Origin: Physella acuta
Lineage: Eukaryota; Mollusca; Gastropoda; Physidae
Length of the DNA stretch: 64,000 nt
Direction of reading: 5' to 3'
NCBI RefSeq assembly: GCF_028476545.1
Contig: NW_026731783.1
Location: 177,001-241,000 of the forward strand
The notes beneath the pieces were generated by a model. The model did not search any database. It saw nothing but the letters and a program-made list of their open reading frames with translations, and had not been told where the DNA came from. The position numbers and the translations under genes are program-made. Below, in pieces: positions 1 through 11,104 of this stretch; the stretch's first letter is position 1, and each line of letters starts with the position of its first letter.

Positions 1-283
1 ATAGTTTTATATCAGGGCTGGTAGGATAGTTTTATATCAGGGCTGGTAGGATAGTTTTATATCAGGGCTGGTAGGATAGTTTTATATCAGGGCTGGTAGG
101 ATAGTTTTATAGCAGGGCTGGTAGGATAGTTTTATAGCAGGGCTGGTAGGATAGTTTTATATCAGGGCAGGTAGGTTAGGTTTATATCAGGGTTGGTAGG
201 ATAGTTTTATATCAGGGCTGGTAGGATAGTTTTATATCAGGGCAGGTAGGATAGGTGTATATCAGGTTGGTAGGATAGTTTAC
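1..283. repeat. 25-bp minisatellite, about 11 units
   Basis: Direct tandem repetition of a 25-base unit beginning ATAGTTTTATATCAGGG, with few substitutions among units (for example ATCAGGG against AGCAGGG). The array runs off the left edge of the window, so its true length is unknown. The unit is not found elsewhere in the window. It carries no reading frame of interest. Confidence 0.95.
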
Positions 284-559
284 TGAACATTCACTCAGAA
301 CGTTGATATGTTTATATCAGACGTTAGCCATAATCAACGGCTAAACAATTATAGGTAATTTTAATTATTTTTCTATGGTTGAGTTGTTGATAAGAAGAAA
401 ATGCAGTTGCGCACATTATGAATAGAAGACAGCGTCATCATGTACATGTCTTGTTAGAAGAATTGTGTCGGGCTCTATACTTAGTCGCAAATAAATCCTA
501 ACATTTAACTTTTTTTTATGTTTTTAATTTTTTTTTTGTTTTATTTATTTTTTGTTTAA
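284..559. other. AT-rich spacer, nothing recognised
   Basis: Unique-looking AT-rich DNA with T-runs near 510-550. I see no gene, terminal repeat or tandem array in it. Confidence 0.6.
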
Positions 560-1450
560 CGTAATGTAGTCATTTATTGTTTTGATGCATGAGAAATGCG
601 TGCAGAGCCATTTTAGTTTTCACCTCCCTTTCCCCTTAGTCACACATGGTTACAAAAAGCCCCCTAAAATGACGTCACACATCAGCCTACAACCTTAAAA
701 CAGCGATCTTTTTCCCAAATCTTTTTACAATTTATTAAAACAGTTTTTTTAAACGCGAAATAACGGTTAAAATTCGGTTTTTATAATGCAAATTGGTGAC
801 GTCACACTATCTGAACACCCCATCAGAGGTGTAGCGACCCTTCCCGGCGCCCGGGTGCAAAGTCGTTTTACCTTAACGTGTTTTGCAACAAACTCCTTCT
901 TAGCGTTGCTAAAAAAATATTAAAAAAAAAATAATAATAATAACGCTATTTAAAAGTTATACATACATTTTACAGTTTTACAAGTAATATTTCATACTGT
1001 ATTGGTTAGAGTTCTAAATCATTAAAATGCTGTCTGTAACAACATGTGTGTGTGTTGTTGATTTTTTAAACTTAAATACATATGCTAAAGTTCTTTGCCA
1101 TTTTTTTATATGGGAAAAATTACAAGGGAGGCAACGCAAAGCAAACTACTAAGCTGTTGGTTTTAGTAAATTTTAAAAATGTATATTTAAAAAAGAAATA
1201 ATCATAGAACAAATTATCAGACACAAGTACGTACAAATATTTGAAAATATTTGAAAATATTAGAAAATTAGTAGTCCCGCTAATATAAATTAAAAATCTC
1301 TTAAGTTATTACATTTGAAAACAGTGACTTTAATGTATATATTTTTCTAAGACAAGCAATTTATTTAGAATTTATCAACGTTCCGATATCTAGTCCGATG
1401 TGATTAAAATACCTTGTTTTCTGTTTGAGAGAAAATATTAACCGATACAT
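560..1450 (+). repeat. Dispersed repeat family R, copy 1
   Basis: This stretch recurs in reverse at about 57090-55860, in part in reverse at 4870-4615, and in part at 14790-15174 continuing at 19380-19510. Shared landmarks in order are TGTTTAACGTAATGTAGTC, a remnant of the TA-flanked MITE (about 625-818), AGGTGTAGCGACCCTTC, ACTCCTTCTTA, ATATTTCATACTGTATTGG, CTAAATCA, GAGGCAACGCAAAGCAAA and AACAGTGACTTTAATGTAT. No open frame of note; probably a non-coding mobile or duplicated element. Confidence 0.75.
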
Positions 1451-1464
1451 AATCATATCTAGTT

Positions 1465-1735
1465 AAGCAAGGGTCTAACATAGACGTTGTCAGGATCGTG
1501 TGATATACTGGAAGGTAAACCGTCTAGTGGAGGTTCATTTAGTAAATGTTGATGTTACATCTGTTACATCGTCACCACAAAGTCGGAGGGGTTTCTACTT
1601 TTTTAATTTTTTTTTAAATTAAGTAATCATATAATTCTATACAAAAGTTATCTTACATTACATTGCTATCGGGTCTTGATCTACTTATATAATTATACTT
1701 ATAATTATTGAATAATATTTAAAGTAGATACTTAA
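1465..1735 (+). repeat. Dispersed repeat family E, copy 1
   Basis: Begins AAGGGTCTAACATAGACG and contains a roughly 100-base core ending TGTTACATCGTCACC, followed by the tail segment with ATTGCTATCGGGTCTTGA. The core is nearly identical to those at 21178-21300 and 27425-27500, and in reverse at 9057-8945 and 9785-9670. No coding potential. Confidence 0.85.
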
Positions 1736-2647
1736 ATGAGAGCATTGGCCTTGCATGCCTTTTGAAAGTCTGGTTAAAATCTGGCTTATAACTTGTTTAC
1801 AGTTTCAAACATGCCTCTAGATTTGTATTTGTTAATTGGCTTCTTACTTTACGTTTTAATATATGTATGCAAGTAAACGCTCGCTCTCACAAATATGCTT
1901 TTCTAAAGATCGTCAGCACTCCAGATGTCAACTTATCCTACCTTACTGTTACATTCTAGAATTCCATGCGTCACATATGAGTGCCTCAACTCGCATCCTT
2001 TAATGTTAGAGCTGTCCTATTGTGCTTTTATTGACCTCCAACTATTTTTAAGTTGCTCTTGAACTTACCACTCCACAAATTGTTTCGTTTTCAAATACTG
2101 CTATCGTATTTAAAGCGAACCGGCATCAATTATAAATAGCTCAATGTTGATCTCATGTGTAGCTGTTTTTAGAGGATTTACTACGAATGCCTGATTACTT
2201 TCATTTATTTTGAATTGCTCACATATTTTAGCGAATCCATCCTTCATTTTGCTAATGGTCATATGTGTCAAAAGTAATTTACATTGCTTCATTTTTTTTC
2301 CAAATGTAGTAATTTACCGCTCACCTTGTCTTTAAAAAAATAAAATAAATTCGCAACAAATACTTTCATAATCAATGTATAGGCTGTGTTTCAATTTCCC
2401 TTAAGCTGATTTAGATTTTTGTGATATGCACCACGAAGCTGAAGTTTTGTAGCCCTCTGTCTGCTTTAAATTCGGGATGGACAAAGCATTTTTCATTGAA
2501 GCGAGTTTCTATTTCAATCAAGCAATAAGCAAAACCTTTCAATACGCTCCCCATAAAAAGCCATCACACTTTATTGTGCAGATGCAGGTTAGAAAACTGG
2601 CGTGTTTATTGTTTATATTTATTATTATATAGTTCGTTACCGAGTGT
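1736..2647. other. AT-rich spacer, nothing recognised
   Basis: No repeat, RNA gene or convincing reading frame is visible. The short open frame on the minus strand at 2110-2292 resembles no family I know and has no supporting context. Confidence 0.5.
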
Positions 2648-2965
2648 TGTTAAATGTTTGCCGCCCTTCTTCTTCTTATTCGTTCTTAATTTTATTGTTG
2701 GAAGGGATTCTCTCCAACACAATTTAGTATGACGTGTCAACTTGTTAGACCGTTGGCTCCAATTGCAGCCTGCTTTTCCAGAGCGTTTGTCTAACCAAGA
2801 ACAAGCTACAAGGCAGCAGTTGTTTAATTTAGAGTTGTCTCTCTTAGAAGAGTTTCTTTTTATAGCAATCGAGCATCATCTGTCTTGGGGTTCGAACTCG
2901 AGACTTTTCGGTTTAGCAAACAACTATGAGCTTTACTTACTCCAGATCGACATATTGTCCTACAT
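2648..2965 (-). mobile_element. tRNA-derived SINE, antisense copy
   Basis: Read on the minus strand this contains a tRNA-like head with GCTCATAGTTGTTTGCTAAA and a B-box-like GAGTTCGAACCCC, then a body with GCTGCCTTGTAGCTTGTTC and GGAAAAGCAGGCTGCAAT, then AATTGTGTTGGAGAG and a GAAGAAGAAGGGCGGCAAA tail. The same body occurs at 36060-36450 and 42145-42330. The anticodon-loop equivalent (TGCTAAA between GGTT-like and AACC-like arms in the 36-kb copy) points to a tRNA-Ser(GCT) origin. The open frame on the plus strand at 2742-2981 is an antisense by-product of the SINE. Confidence 0.85.
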
Positions 2966-3020
2966 TCCTATTATTTTATGAGTTTTAAGACAAAAATTAT
3001 TTGATCATTATTAGCTCATA

Positions 3021-3091
3021 GAACTGGAGAGCCGCATCTTTACATCAAAAGAGCCGCGTGCGGCTCGCGAACCACAGGTTGCCGACCCCTG
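3021..3091 (-). mobile_element. hAT-type MITE, one end only
   Basis: Contains the end GGTTGCCGACCCCTG and the internal GAGCCGC...GCGGCTCGCGA segment seen in the full copies at 4147-4355 and 22345-22549. The other half is missing, so this is a truncated or recombined copy. Confidence 0.8.
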
Positions 3092-4138
3092 CCCTATGGG
3101 GGTTATTGGCTGAATTATAGCTTACTAAGCATACTGCCTAGCTTCGCTTAGGTTTTCAAAGATAATTTAAGAATTTGAATACTTAATTTATTAGTGATTG
3201 CTGATGTGAGGATTGCTTAAATTTAAACAGTAATGATAATTGTATATAAAATGTTGTTGTTGTTGTTTGTTGTTTATAGTCATTTTTCAGAGAAAATAGT
3301 GGGATGTTCGCAATTTATGACTAAAATGGAATTAGAAATACAGTATAATAATAATGTATATTACTAATAATTTATATTACATTGAATTTTAAAATTAATT
3401 ACTTTATTTAATTAGTATACATACTTTAATTAACAACTTAATTTTTTATTGAAACGATTGCTACACTTCGTCATTTTCTGTTTATGATTAAACTAGTATA
3501 CACTTGTTTGAGAAATAATTATAACGTAGTTTTTGTTTTACACTATTTGCTATGCGTAAATAAGGATATACAACATCTGGACAATTTTAACGACTATAAT
3601 GGTTTTTTTCTAAGGGGAAAAAAGTTTTTTTGTTACCCTCCAGGGACGGTCTTCGACCTCACAAAATATCAGGGGGATCGTTCGGCAATTTTTTATATAT
3701 AGATGATGTAAGGAGAATGTCACTCGTGGTCACTTTTTTGCCCTCGCCGTGCGAGCAGAGGCTGACCGATAGTTTATAAGGCCGATTGTTTTGAAAATAG
3801 TCATCGTTTTCCTCCAAATTAACAATGTTTATATAGGGAATTCGGACCGGTCAGTTTTAAAGGCCTTCCGAAGTTTTCCGGAACATATAGCTTTTTTTTT
3901 TGCCACCACCGAGGGTCGTTCTTCGACCTCGGGAGTTATAAAGGGGTTCCTACATGGTAAATTTTGTTCGATATATGGCCCATGTAAGGCGCCGGTCAGT
4001 CGAGGTCAGTTTTGACCCCATCTTCGTGGACTTTTCGGCCAACCGGCATTGGCCCTCGTGTTCTATTTTTTGCCCAAGGCAGGATCTAGCAAAGGTTGAC
4101 GCGCCGGGAAGTGCCCTATCGAGTGCCCGACCACTTTG
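3092..4138. other. Non-coding stretch with a diverged GC-richer duplication
   Basis: About 3600-3770 and 3790-4090 resemble each other at low identity: both contain a G(A/T)CG(G/T)TCTTCGACCTC motif followed by a short AT-rich gap and a GGTCA(C/G)T-containing, GC-richer part. The second copy reads on both strands as open frames (3954-4214 plus, 3950-4228 minus), but neither resembles a known protein. About 3092-3590 is AT-rich with nothing recognised. Confidence 0.4.
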
Positions 4139-4146
4139 CTTTATAC

Positions 4147-4355
4147 CAGGGGTCGGCAACCTTTTGAAGCGGAAGAGCCAAAAGTTACAATTTTCAAAAC
4201 TTCCCTGGTTTTGAAGAGCCACTAACATTTTTTTTTATTTCAAATATTTTATTTTTCTATTAAGATTATTAGTATTTGTGCAAGGAGCTGGAGAGCCGCA
4301 TATTGACATCAAAAGAGCCGCATGCGGCTCGCGAGCCGCAGGTTGCCGACCCCTG
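4147..4355. mobile_element. hAT-type MITE, complete, 209 bp
   Basis: Starts CAGGGGTCGGCAACC and ends GGTTGCCGACCCCTG, a perfect 15-base terminal inverted repeat, and is flanked by an exact 8-bp duplication CTTTATAC (4139-4146 and 4356-4363). An 8-bp duplication and CAGGGG ends are the signature of the hAT superfamily. The body has no coding capacity, so it must be moved by a transposase from elsewhere. Relative to the copy at 22345-22549 it is inserted in the opposite orientation. Confidence 0.95.
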
Positions 4356-4363
4356 CTTTATAC

Positions 4364-4614
4364 ACATAGAAATGAATGTATTTTTTAAATAATTGTTTTC
4401 AAACATTAAGGAGAACCAATCCATTGCCGATTATGCTGAATAAATTGCTTATTATATACAATTTTATACATAAATGTCACTGTTTGCAAATTGTATAACC
4501 TAAGCGAATTTTAATGCACATTAGAGTGACAAATGACTTTTACTTTTTTCTTAAACTTGTACATATTTTTGTCTAATAATTTATTCTGTGATTATTTTTT
4601 TCAAATATATTTTT
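4364..4614. other. AT-rich spacer, nothing recognised
   Basis: No gene or repeat recognised between the hAT MITE and the next repeat-R fragment. Confidence 0.5.
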
Positions 4615-4870
4615 CTAAAATTTACTAAAACCGAGAGCTCAGTATTTTTCTGTGCGTTTTTTCCCTTGTAATTTTTCCCATATAAAAAATGGCAAAGTTC
4701 TTTGGCAGATATGTATTTAAATAAAATTAAAAAAAAACACACAAATTTTGTCCCAGACAGAATCTTTACTGATTTAGAACTCTAACCAATACAGTATGAA
4801 ATATTAATTGTAATGGTATAACTGTAAAATATGTGTATAACGTTTAAATTACGTTATTAATTATTTTGTG
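4615..4870 (-). repeat. Dispersed repeat family R, partial reversed copy
   Basis: In reverse it matches 900-1190: AAATTTACTAAAACCGA, CTTGTAATTTTTCCCATAT, GATTTAGAACTCTAACCAAT and AGTATGAAATATTAATTG are all shared. Truncated at both ends. Confidence 0.8.
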
Positions 4871-5859
4871 TGTGTGTCTTGACCTCCGTCGAACCCTTTA
4901 GATGACTCACAAAACCTATAGGGTGGGTACGATCGAACCAAGTTTAAGAACCACTAAGCTAAAATATTTGCTGTGGGCATCTAAAAGTAAGCGGGTCATG
5001 ATTAGGTTCGATGTGAGATCTATACGGCTCACATAATAAAGAGAACATGCTGTCTATTCTGTTATTTTTCAATCGGAAATGGTTCGATGTGAGGATGATG
5101 TTGTAACTTACGGGGATATAAAATTATGTAACTGAGGTACTAATGATTTAATCAACTCAAAAAGTAAGGACAAATATTTCGCTACCAGCAATCAGTAGGT
5201 TAAGAACTAAAGGAAAGGACTCTGAAGTTGACACAAAGAGCTTTAAATAGTACTCCCCGCGATACGAATGGATAGGATTGTTGCTTCTGCTGAGTTTTTC
5301 TAATTTTTTCAAAAACAGTTGTAAAATAATCGCAATGTTTTAATAAGGGTTTTATATAATGCCATTCTATCAAATACGAATAGTTTTTAAAAACCATTTT
5401 TAAAATCATGTTGAAATTGCAAATACTATCGTAATGCTGTTGTAAATCGTAGTTTGTTTATTACTGTTATTTAAAATATGTATTAATGTATTTTAGTTAA
5501 TTAAAATAAACACGCATACACTTTAGTATTATTGACTGACTTGAACATGATTAAAAAAATGTACATAATGAGTTAAATTCTCCAAATGGGAGCGGATATA
5601 TTTAAGTTGAATGTAACTCTATTAGTGTGAATTGTATAGACATCCAAAAAAGATGTTTTTTTACAAGTACAACCTCCACGTCGGATAACCTTCTGATTTG
5701 GGGTGGGGGGTACCACAAATGACGTCACGTTTTAACGACTTGCAAACAGCCAGACCCTCACTCAACCCCCCCCCCCCCCCCCCCCCCGAGCCTAGCCCAG
5801 GACAGAGGCGCCTAAAATCTCTTGCCCAGAGGGGCGACAGGAAAACCTAACCTAACCTA
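4871..5859. other. Spacer with a poly-C tract
   Basis: No gene recognised. An uninterrupted C run of over 20 bases lies near 5766-5787, preceded by GACGTCAC, a word shared with the TA-flanked MITE but without the rest of that element. The minus-strand open frame at 5200-5409 has no family resemblance. Confidence 0.5.
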
Positions 5860-6257
5860 ATAAAAATGAATGTTTCCAATATGCTACCGTCTTATTTCAT
5901 AACAATTTAAAGGCGATAAATTAAAAGTTATTTCAACTGCACTTGATGCCATTGCATTTTATTTTTATATAGGCCTACTGCAAAAGGCCAATATTTGCAT
6001 ACTATTAAATTATAAAGAAAATATATTGATACACGGAAACAGGTTTAGCTTTATTCATATATGTGTCTTAAAATAAGAGGTGACTAAATTAATCATAAAA
6101 ACGGAAGCAAAGAGTTATACATTTATCAAAGACAACAGATTAGGTCTGTTCAATTGACGATGAGACTTGCGTCCTAGTATGTTAACGTCAAATTTTGTCA
6201 AAGAAAGAAAGAAATATCTGTGGACGGTAGAAATAATAGATTTTAGAAACATATCAA
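5860..6257 (+). repeat. Repeat family B, copy 1 (5' part)
   Basis: Shares AATGAATGTTTCCAATAT, TATTGATACACGGAAACAGG, TATGTGTCTTAAAATAAGAGG and GACTAAATTAAT with 13400-13030 (reversed), 26900-27180, 48640-48880 and 59250-59530. In this copy and in the 13-kb copy the B sequence leads directly into a PSMD13 pseudogene. Confidence 0.8.
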
Positions 6258-6525
6258 TCATACCTAACGTAGCTGGTTATCTAGCAGAACAACAAAGAAA
6301 ATACGGGTGATGTTTCCACTGAATGGGGACGTTATGGCATTATGGCATCAATTGACTCTAATGATACTGCAGTTTGTAAGAAACCATATCTTTTGAAAAA
6401 GGAGATGGAATACTACGGCTATATGATAAATTCATGAGCACAGAATCAGCCCCCCCCCCCCCTTGCTGACCTTTGTGTTTATGTTGTCAAACAATTACCA
6501 TATCCAAATCAAGCCATCGAGTTTC
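6258..6525 (+). pseudogene. PSMD13: PSMD13/Rpn9 processed pseudogene fragment
   Basis: Intronless, broken copy of the amino-terminal part of PSMD13 (Rpn9), a lid subunit of the 26S proteasome regulatory particle. Recognisable pieces in order are NVAGYLAEQQRKYG, LWHQLTLMILQFVRN, a degraded KGDGILRLY segment and QLPYPNQAIEF. In vertebrate PSMD13 the matching pieces are DVPGFLQQSQ, KKLWHQLTLQVLDFVQ, GDGLIKLYENF and RQMTDPNVALTF. The reading frame changes several times and an expanded C-run (about 6450-6463) sits where the NPLSLVE segment should be. The copy stops after roughly 110 codons, whereas the family is about 376 residues. A longer copy of the same pseudogene lies reversed at 12045-13030. 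Confidence 0.8.
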
Positions 6526-7114
6526 ATTGTTCGATTTAAAATGACTGTTAATTCCTTTATGTAATGATTGTTTGCAAGAGTACAATAATAACAGTTTTAA
6601 GTTAAAAATATTATTTTACTTTTTTACCATGCATTAAATGTTTTATACTGTATCGCTTAGAGTTCTCAATCAGCATAGATACTGTCTTGAACAAATTAAA
6701 TTGTAGTTTAAATAAAATAAATAGGCATAATTATAAATAACTATTGCCATTTAGTACTTCGAATAAAAATATAAGGGAGACAATTCATACAAAAATATAA
6801 GAAGAAATTCGTTTTGATAAATATTTAATTCTTTTTTTAAATGGCCATTTTATTAAAGAATAATAACAAGAAATTAAAAAAAAACGTACGTAAAATTAAA
6901 TATTTAAGATCAAATGTTAAATTTTATTCATAAATGCTTAAATTATAAAAATTGAAAACAGTGTCTTATGTAAATAAGATTATATTAGACAATTGATCAA
7001 TCCGAAATAGTAATAATGTCCAGAGAACATATTTCCATGTGAACTTTTCTTAAAGATAATACGTATATGATCAGACAATAACCTATATTGGTCAAGCAGA
7101 AACAATATAATAAC
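6526..7114. other. AT-rich spacer, nothing recognised
   Basis: AT-rich DNA with no supported gene. The last 40 bases (CAAGCAGAAACAATATAATAAC) match repeat family C at 57440 and 35500. Confidence 0.5.
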
Positions 7115-8042
7115 AGTCAGTAGCGTAGGCAGGGAGAGGGGGGTTAGGGGGGTTATAATGTTAAGCTACAGCTATTGACTTGTGTCGATATTATTTAGAG
7201 CTTAAACAATGTCATGAAACACTTAAGCCTGGCAGCCTCTAGAACAACAATGTATATCGTTGTGATGAGAATCGCCTGTAGAATTTAGTTATGAATTTTA
7301 TTTTCGCGCTAAAGTAAAGTATAATAATCTGGAACGCAGTAGGCCAAGGGAAAGGAGTGTCGAATGGGAGGGGTGGGCTACGTGGGTAGGCCTTTGTTGT
7401 CTAGAAATTAAAAACAAACAAACAAAGGATTTGATTGTTATTCGCATTGAGTTTCTATAATGTGTATGTTTTTACTACTTCAAACCATTTGAAATTCAAT
7501 TCACTGATGGCGGATGAAACAAGGTAATTGAAAACTACTTAATCTATAAAAAGATAAGTAAACTGAAAATGATAAAGATGGCAGAGGGAGGAGTAGGCAG
7601 GGGTGAGGGGATGGGGGGGGGGGGTTAGGACATTCAAAATGACAATCCTTTACGTTAAGTTACAGCTATTGACGACGATGGACTTGTGTCGCTATCATTC
7701 AGTGCTTAAACAACAAACATTCAGGGTAGCAATAGGCGAAGGGAAAGCTGAACAAGGTTATCAGTTGAGGGGTGTAAAAGGGGGTGAGGGTGGGATGAAT
7801 ATTGGTACGTGTCAATTATAAAATACTACCGGATACGCATCTGGAAGGAAAGCACGGGCTTAACCCACAATTGTTGACACAAAACTTCGTGTTGGTAGAT
7901 ATTAAATATAGATGTAGAGCCAGGAACCTACACTACAGTAGTCAATTTAGACAGTCAGAAAAGAAGACCAATAATAATGTATTTTCTTATTCATATAGTC
8001 GTGTTTTAATGTGTATATTTTAACTACTTCAAGCAATTTAAA
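7115..8042 (+). repeat. Diverged tandem duplication, unit about 470-550 bp
   Basis: The order GTAGGCAGGG, G-rich run, AAGCTACAGCTATTGAC, GACTTGTGTCG, GTAGGCCAAGGG, GTGTATGTTTTTACTACTTC and GAAAATGATAAAGATGGC in 7125-7585 is repeated, with indels, at 7593-8140. The two units are tandem and diverged. The second unit runs into the transposase-like fragment that follows. G-runs near 7138 and 7611 are prominent. Confidence 0.7.
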
Positions 8043-8363
8043 TTCATTCTAATGATGGCGGAAGTAAAAAGGAAATTAAAAACTACTTTATTAACTTTAC
8101 AAAGAGAAGTAAAACTGAAAATGATAAAAATGAAGATGGTACTATTGCTTCTCAAAGTCCATTACATGATAAAATTCCATAAATTCAAAACCTTCGACTG
8201 TTTCTTACGCAAAGGAGTTATAACAGACGATACACGGTTGCATTTATTAGAAAACATCTGGCATCCTGATGAACTTTTTTTAATTTCCAGCAAGCGGACA
8301 AAGAAATTTAAAGTTTCAATATTTGTGGCTACTTAGGTGGAACTGTTAATTTTGTGTTTGTTT
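8043..8363 (+). pseudogene. Fragment of a hAT-type transposase with TTF/ZMYM-like zinc finger
   Basis: Three frames each give protein-like pieces: GSKKEIKNYFINFTKRSKT and EDGTIASQSPLHDKIP, then CFLRKGVITDDTRLHLLENI followed by WHPDELF, then FPASGQRNLKFQYLWLLRWN. The last piece is the typical start of the TTF-type zinc finger (FP.S..RNL.FQ..WL..W.WL.YS) found in ZMYM1-like proteins and many hAT transposases of the DUF4371 group. At least two frame changes and loss of everything downstream make this a dead fragment. Only the amino-terminal region remains; the catalytic RNase H-like domain is absent. Confidence 0.6.
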
Positions 8364-8779
8364 TTGTTTTACTGTGAAACACACCACAACGCTAAAGAAG
8401 GAGTTTGTCGTATTTAGGCACATGTCTTACGACACAACGAACACGGGATTCGATCAAGTCCATTGAGAAGAAAATTAGCTCAGGTTAAGCTGCCACTTTT
8501 TTTTTTTTTTTTTTTGCTGAACTCAAAAAGAAACAACGATCATGTCAGAAGTAAATTTAGAGAGAATTAAACCAAAGTTGTTGTGGAAAAGTATATGGTT
8601 ATACAACAAACGTCAAATATTCACAGTATCTGTGATTGGTATTACGCTATTAATATCATATGCATAGCTGTATTAGCTAGACCTCGTTAAAACTATACAC
8701 ATTACATAATCGTATTGTTAACTTTAACATATAAGTTTATGCAGACACATTTTAGAATTAAAACAATTTTATCAAAATA
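8364..8779. other. Spacer with a short repeat-R scrap and a poly-T run
   Basis: Near 8378-8412 the words CACAACGCTAAAGAAGGAGTTTGTCG match repeat R in reverse. A T-run lies at about 8499-8514. Nothing else is recognised. Confidence 0.5.
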
Positions 8780-9057
8780 GTATACACATAGATATGGCTA
8801 ACTATTTTTCATATTTCAGCAATATACATTACAATTGGATAAGTAAGTCAAGACCAGATGTTAATGTGATGTAACATAATCTGTGACACAATCAGATGTT
8901 GATTTAATACAAAACAAATTAACAGCAAGTTGACCGACCTGATGGTGACGATGTAACAGATGTAACATCAGCATTTACTAAATGAACCTCTACTAGACGG
9001 TTTACCTTCCAGTATACCACACGATCTTGACAACGTCTATGTTAGACCCTTGCCAGA
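8780..9057 (-). repeat. Dispersed repeat family E, copy 2
   Basis: Reversed copy of the E core: CGATGTAACAGATGTAACAT, CATTTACTAAATGAACCTC, ACACGATCTTGACAACG, CTATGTTAGACCCTTG. It lies next to another reversed E copy at 9300-9785, with a minisatellite between them. Confidence 0.85.
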
Positions 9058-9154
9058 AATATGCTAGGCCAGTTAGAGACACAAGTTTTAGTAATCCAGT
9101 GAAATAGCCATTACGATTATAACACACTGGTTCATTATCTGATTTGTAAGGTAA

Positions 9155-9295
9155 ACCATGATGTGACACATGCCCGAATGCGACAAATGCCCGAATGGAC
9201 ACATGCCCGAATGCGACAAATGCCCGAATGGACACATGCCCGAATGCGACAGGTGCCCGAATGGACAAATGCCCGAATGCGACAAAGGCCCGAAT
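9155..9295. repeat. 33-bp minisatellite, about 4 units
   Basis: Alternating ATGCGACAAATGCCCGA and ATGGACACATGCCCGA half-units make a higher-order repeat of about 33 bases. Because 33 is a multiple of three, overlapping open frames appear on the minus strand (9002-9268, 9088-9285); these are consequences of the repeat, not genes. Confidence 0.9.
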
Positions 9296-9785
9296 ACCAG
9301 TAACCTAACACCCCTTTTTTAAAGAAGATTCTATTATCGGAAACTGGTATAAATATTCGCCCATGAAACTATGGCAGCATCAACTACAACATATTTCTTC
9401 GGCTTTCTATAACGCGGACGAAACGTTAGGTGTAGGCCTATATTTAACTACAGTCTGTCAGAATATATTAGTCTTATAACAACATTTAGTATTTGCTAAT
9501 AAAATAGATGTAGACTGGCTGATCTTCAGATTTCAGCAACAGTAACGTATAATTATATAAGTAGATCAAGACCCGATAGCAATGTAACGTAAAATAATTT
9601 TTGTATAGAATTATATGTTTACTTTAATTAAAAAACAAAAATAATAAATAAATAGAAAGCTGTCCGACTTGGTGGTGACGGTGTAACAGATGTAACATCA
9701 ACATTTACTAAATGAGCATCTACTGAACGGTTTGCCTACCACCATATCACACGATCCTGACAACTTGTGTGTGAGACCCTTGATT
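9296..9785 (-). repeat. Dispersed repeat family E, copy 3 (most complete)
   Basis: In reverse it runs from the core (9785-9670) through AGATCAAGACCCGATAGCAA and GACTGTAGTTAAATATAGG to AACACCCCTTTTTTAAA at the other end. The same full order is seen at 27425-27500 plus 28225-28565, which gives the best estimate of the element's extent, about 490 bp. Confidence 0.85.
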
Positions 9786-10149
9786 TTGTATTGGTTAATA
9801 TTTTTCCCAAAAAAAAAAATGTTTCCACACTTTACATTTTTGTTGTATCGGCATTGCATGTCATGTTTTGAAATTTACAGAAACATGTATGCATAAAGAT
9901 CACTGTTTTGAATAATATAATTATATAACTTAAAAAAACTCAAATTAACATGATGCTTCACGATCTTTACGGTTTTAAAAATAAAATGTAGGTTTATTTT
10001 AAAAACATCTTTATTTTCCTAAAAAGTTTTAATTTTTTTTATGACGAATTAGATAGCAATTATTATGCACTTTTTTAGTGTTATCTCCCTTGTATAGTTT
10101 AAGTTAAAGAAATTGCAACTGATACGCAAGTTTAGATTTGTATCAAAAA
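9786..10149. other. AT-rich spacer, nothing recognised
   Basis: No gene or clear repeat seen. Confidence 0.5.
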
Positions 10150-11099
10150 ATGATAGTAAAAAAAAACAAACCCAAAATGACTCAACAATCGACTACCAAC
10201 AAGCAGAGCAGATATTTAACAAATAGCAAATTATTTTCTGGGTAACTACATGGCGGAATGTATGGCTAAGGTTGTGTACAACTACCTTTATAATGTGGAG
10301 AAAATATGTTTTAGTAAGTATTGGATGATATTGCTGCCAGTGTCACTATTCTCTACATGATGGATACTTATTTTAATACAATTTAATTTGTTTTCAAAAT
10401 CTGACAATCATAAACTCAAAGATCACAACTTGTCGATTAAAAACGAGAATTAAGTAACAATTGTGGTTTAAACAATACAATGAACTATTTCGGTGCATCG
10501 ATTTAGTTCAGTCAAATACATAAAGAGACGCAACTTAATTATGTGTTTTCATTTACGTTTTATTTAATTGAAAGACAAAGTTTGAAGTTTAATAAAATAA
10601 TTTAAGAATTGTTATTAAATGTTTTTGTTTTCATGTACGTGTGGTTAATTTTAATTCTTTGATAAATTACAAAATGTAAGAAAAAACAAAACAATCTATA
10701 TGAAAACGTATACTCCACAAATATTGCACTCAATATTTCACTAAATGTTGGAGCTATCTTTCATTTATCATAATTCAGAAAGTCAATATTTTTAACCGAT
10801 GGCTTATCTATAGATTTAAGTAAAGATGGGGATACGGTGTATGTATGGTTGTTATGTTGTCTGTGTGTCTGGTGTAGATTAAATAAGGTCACTAAGTTTA
10901 AATTTATTTTTATTTGATGGTGTCTTCAAACTTCACTGGTACTTGATAACTGACAGTTTTATTTAATACAGTTAAAAGTAAAACACAACTGCAAAGTATC
11001 CGTCTAAAAAATGTATTTTCCATCACACTTAAATGTGCCCCCCCCCACGCAATCAAATAAATTACATTTGACAAAGTACAGTAAAACATGTCCCCTCAC
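10150..11099 (-). repeat. Repeat family B, reversed copy 2 (3' part)
   Basis: Reversed match to 59640-60600: TGACTCAACAATCGAC, GGTTGTGTACAACTACC, TTATAATGTGGAGAAAATAT, ATGATACATGAAAGATAG (reversed) and GATACTGTCAGTTATCAAG (reversed). It continues, after a minisatellite and the PSMD13 pseudogene, into the 5' part of B at 13030-13400. Confidence 0.8.
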
Positions 11100-11104
11100 A
11101 TCAA

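Noticed and set aside
2742-2981. A plus-strand protein of 79 residues
   Set aside because: It lies antisense on a SINE and recurs with that element.
3950-4228. Overlapping genes on both strands
   Set aside because: Both frames run into the hAT MITE and show no family resemblance; the GC-richer composition explains the lack of stops.
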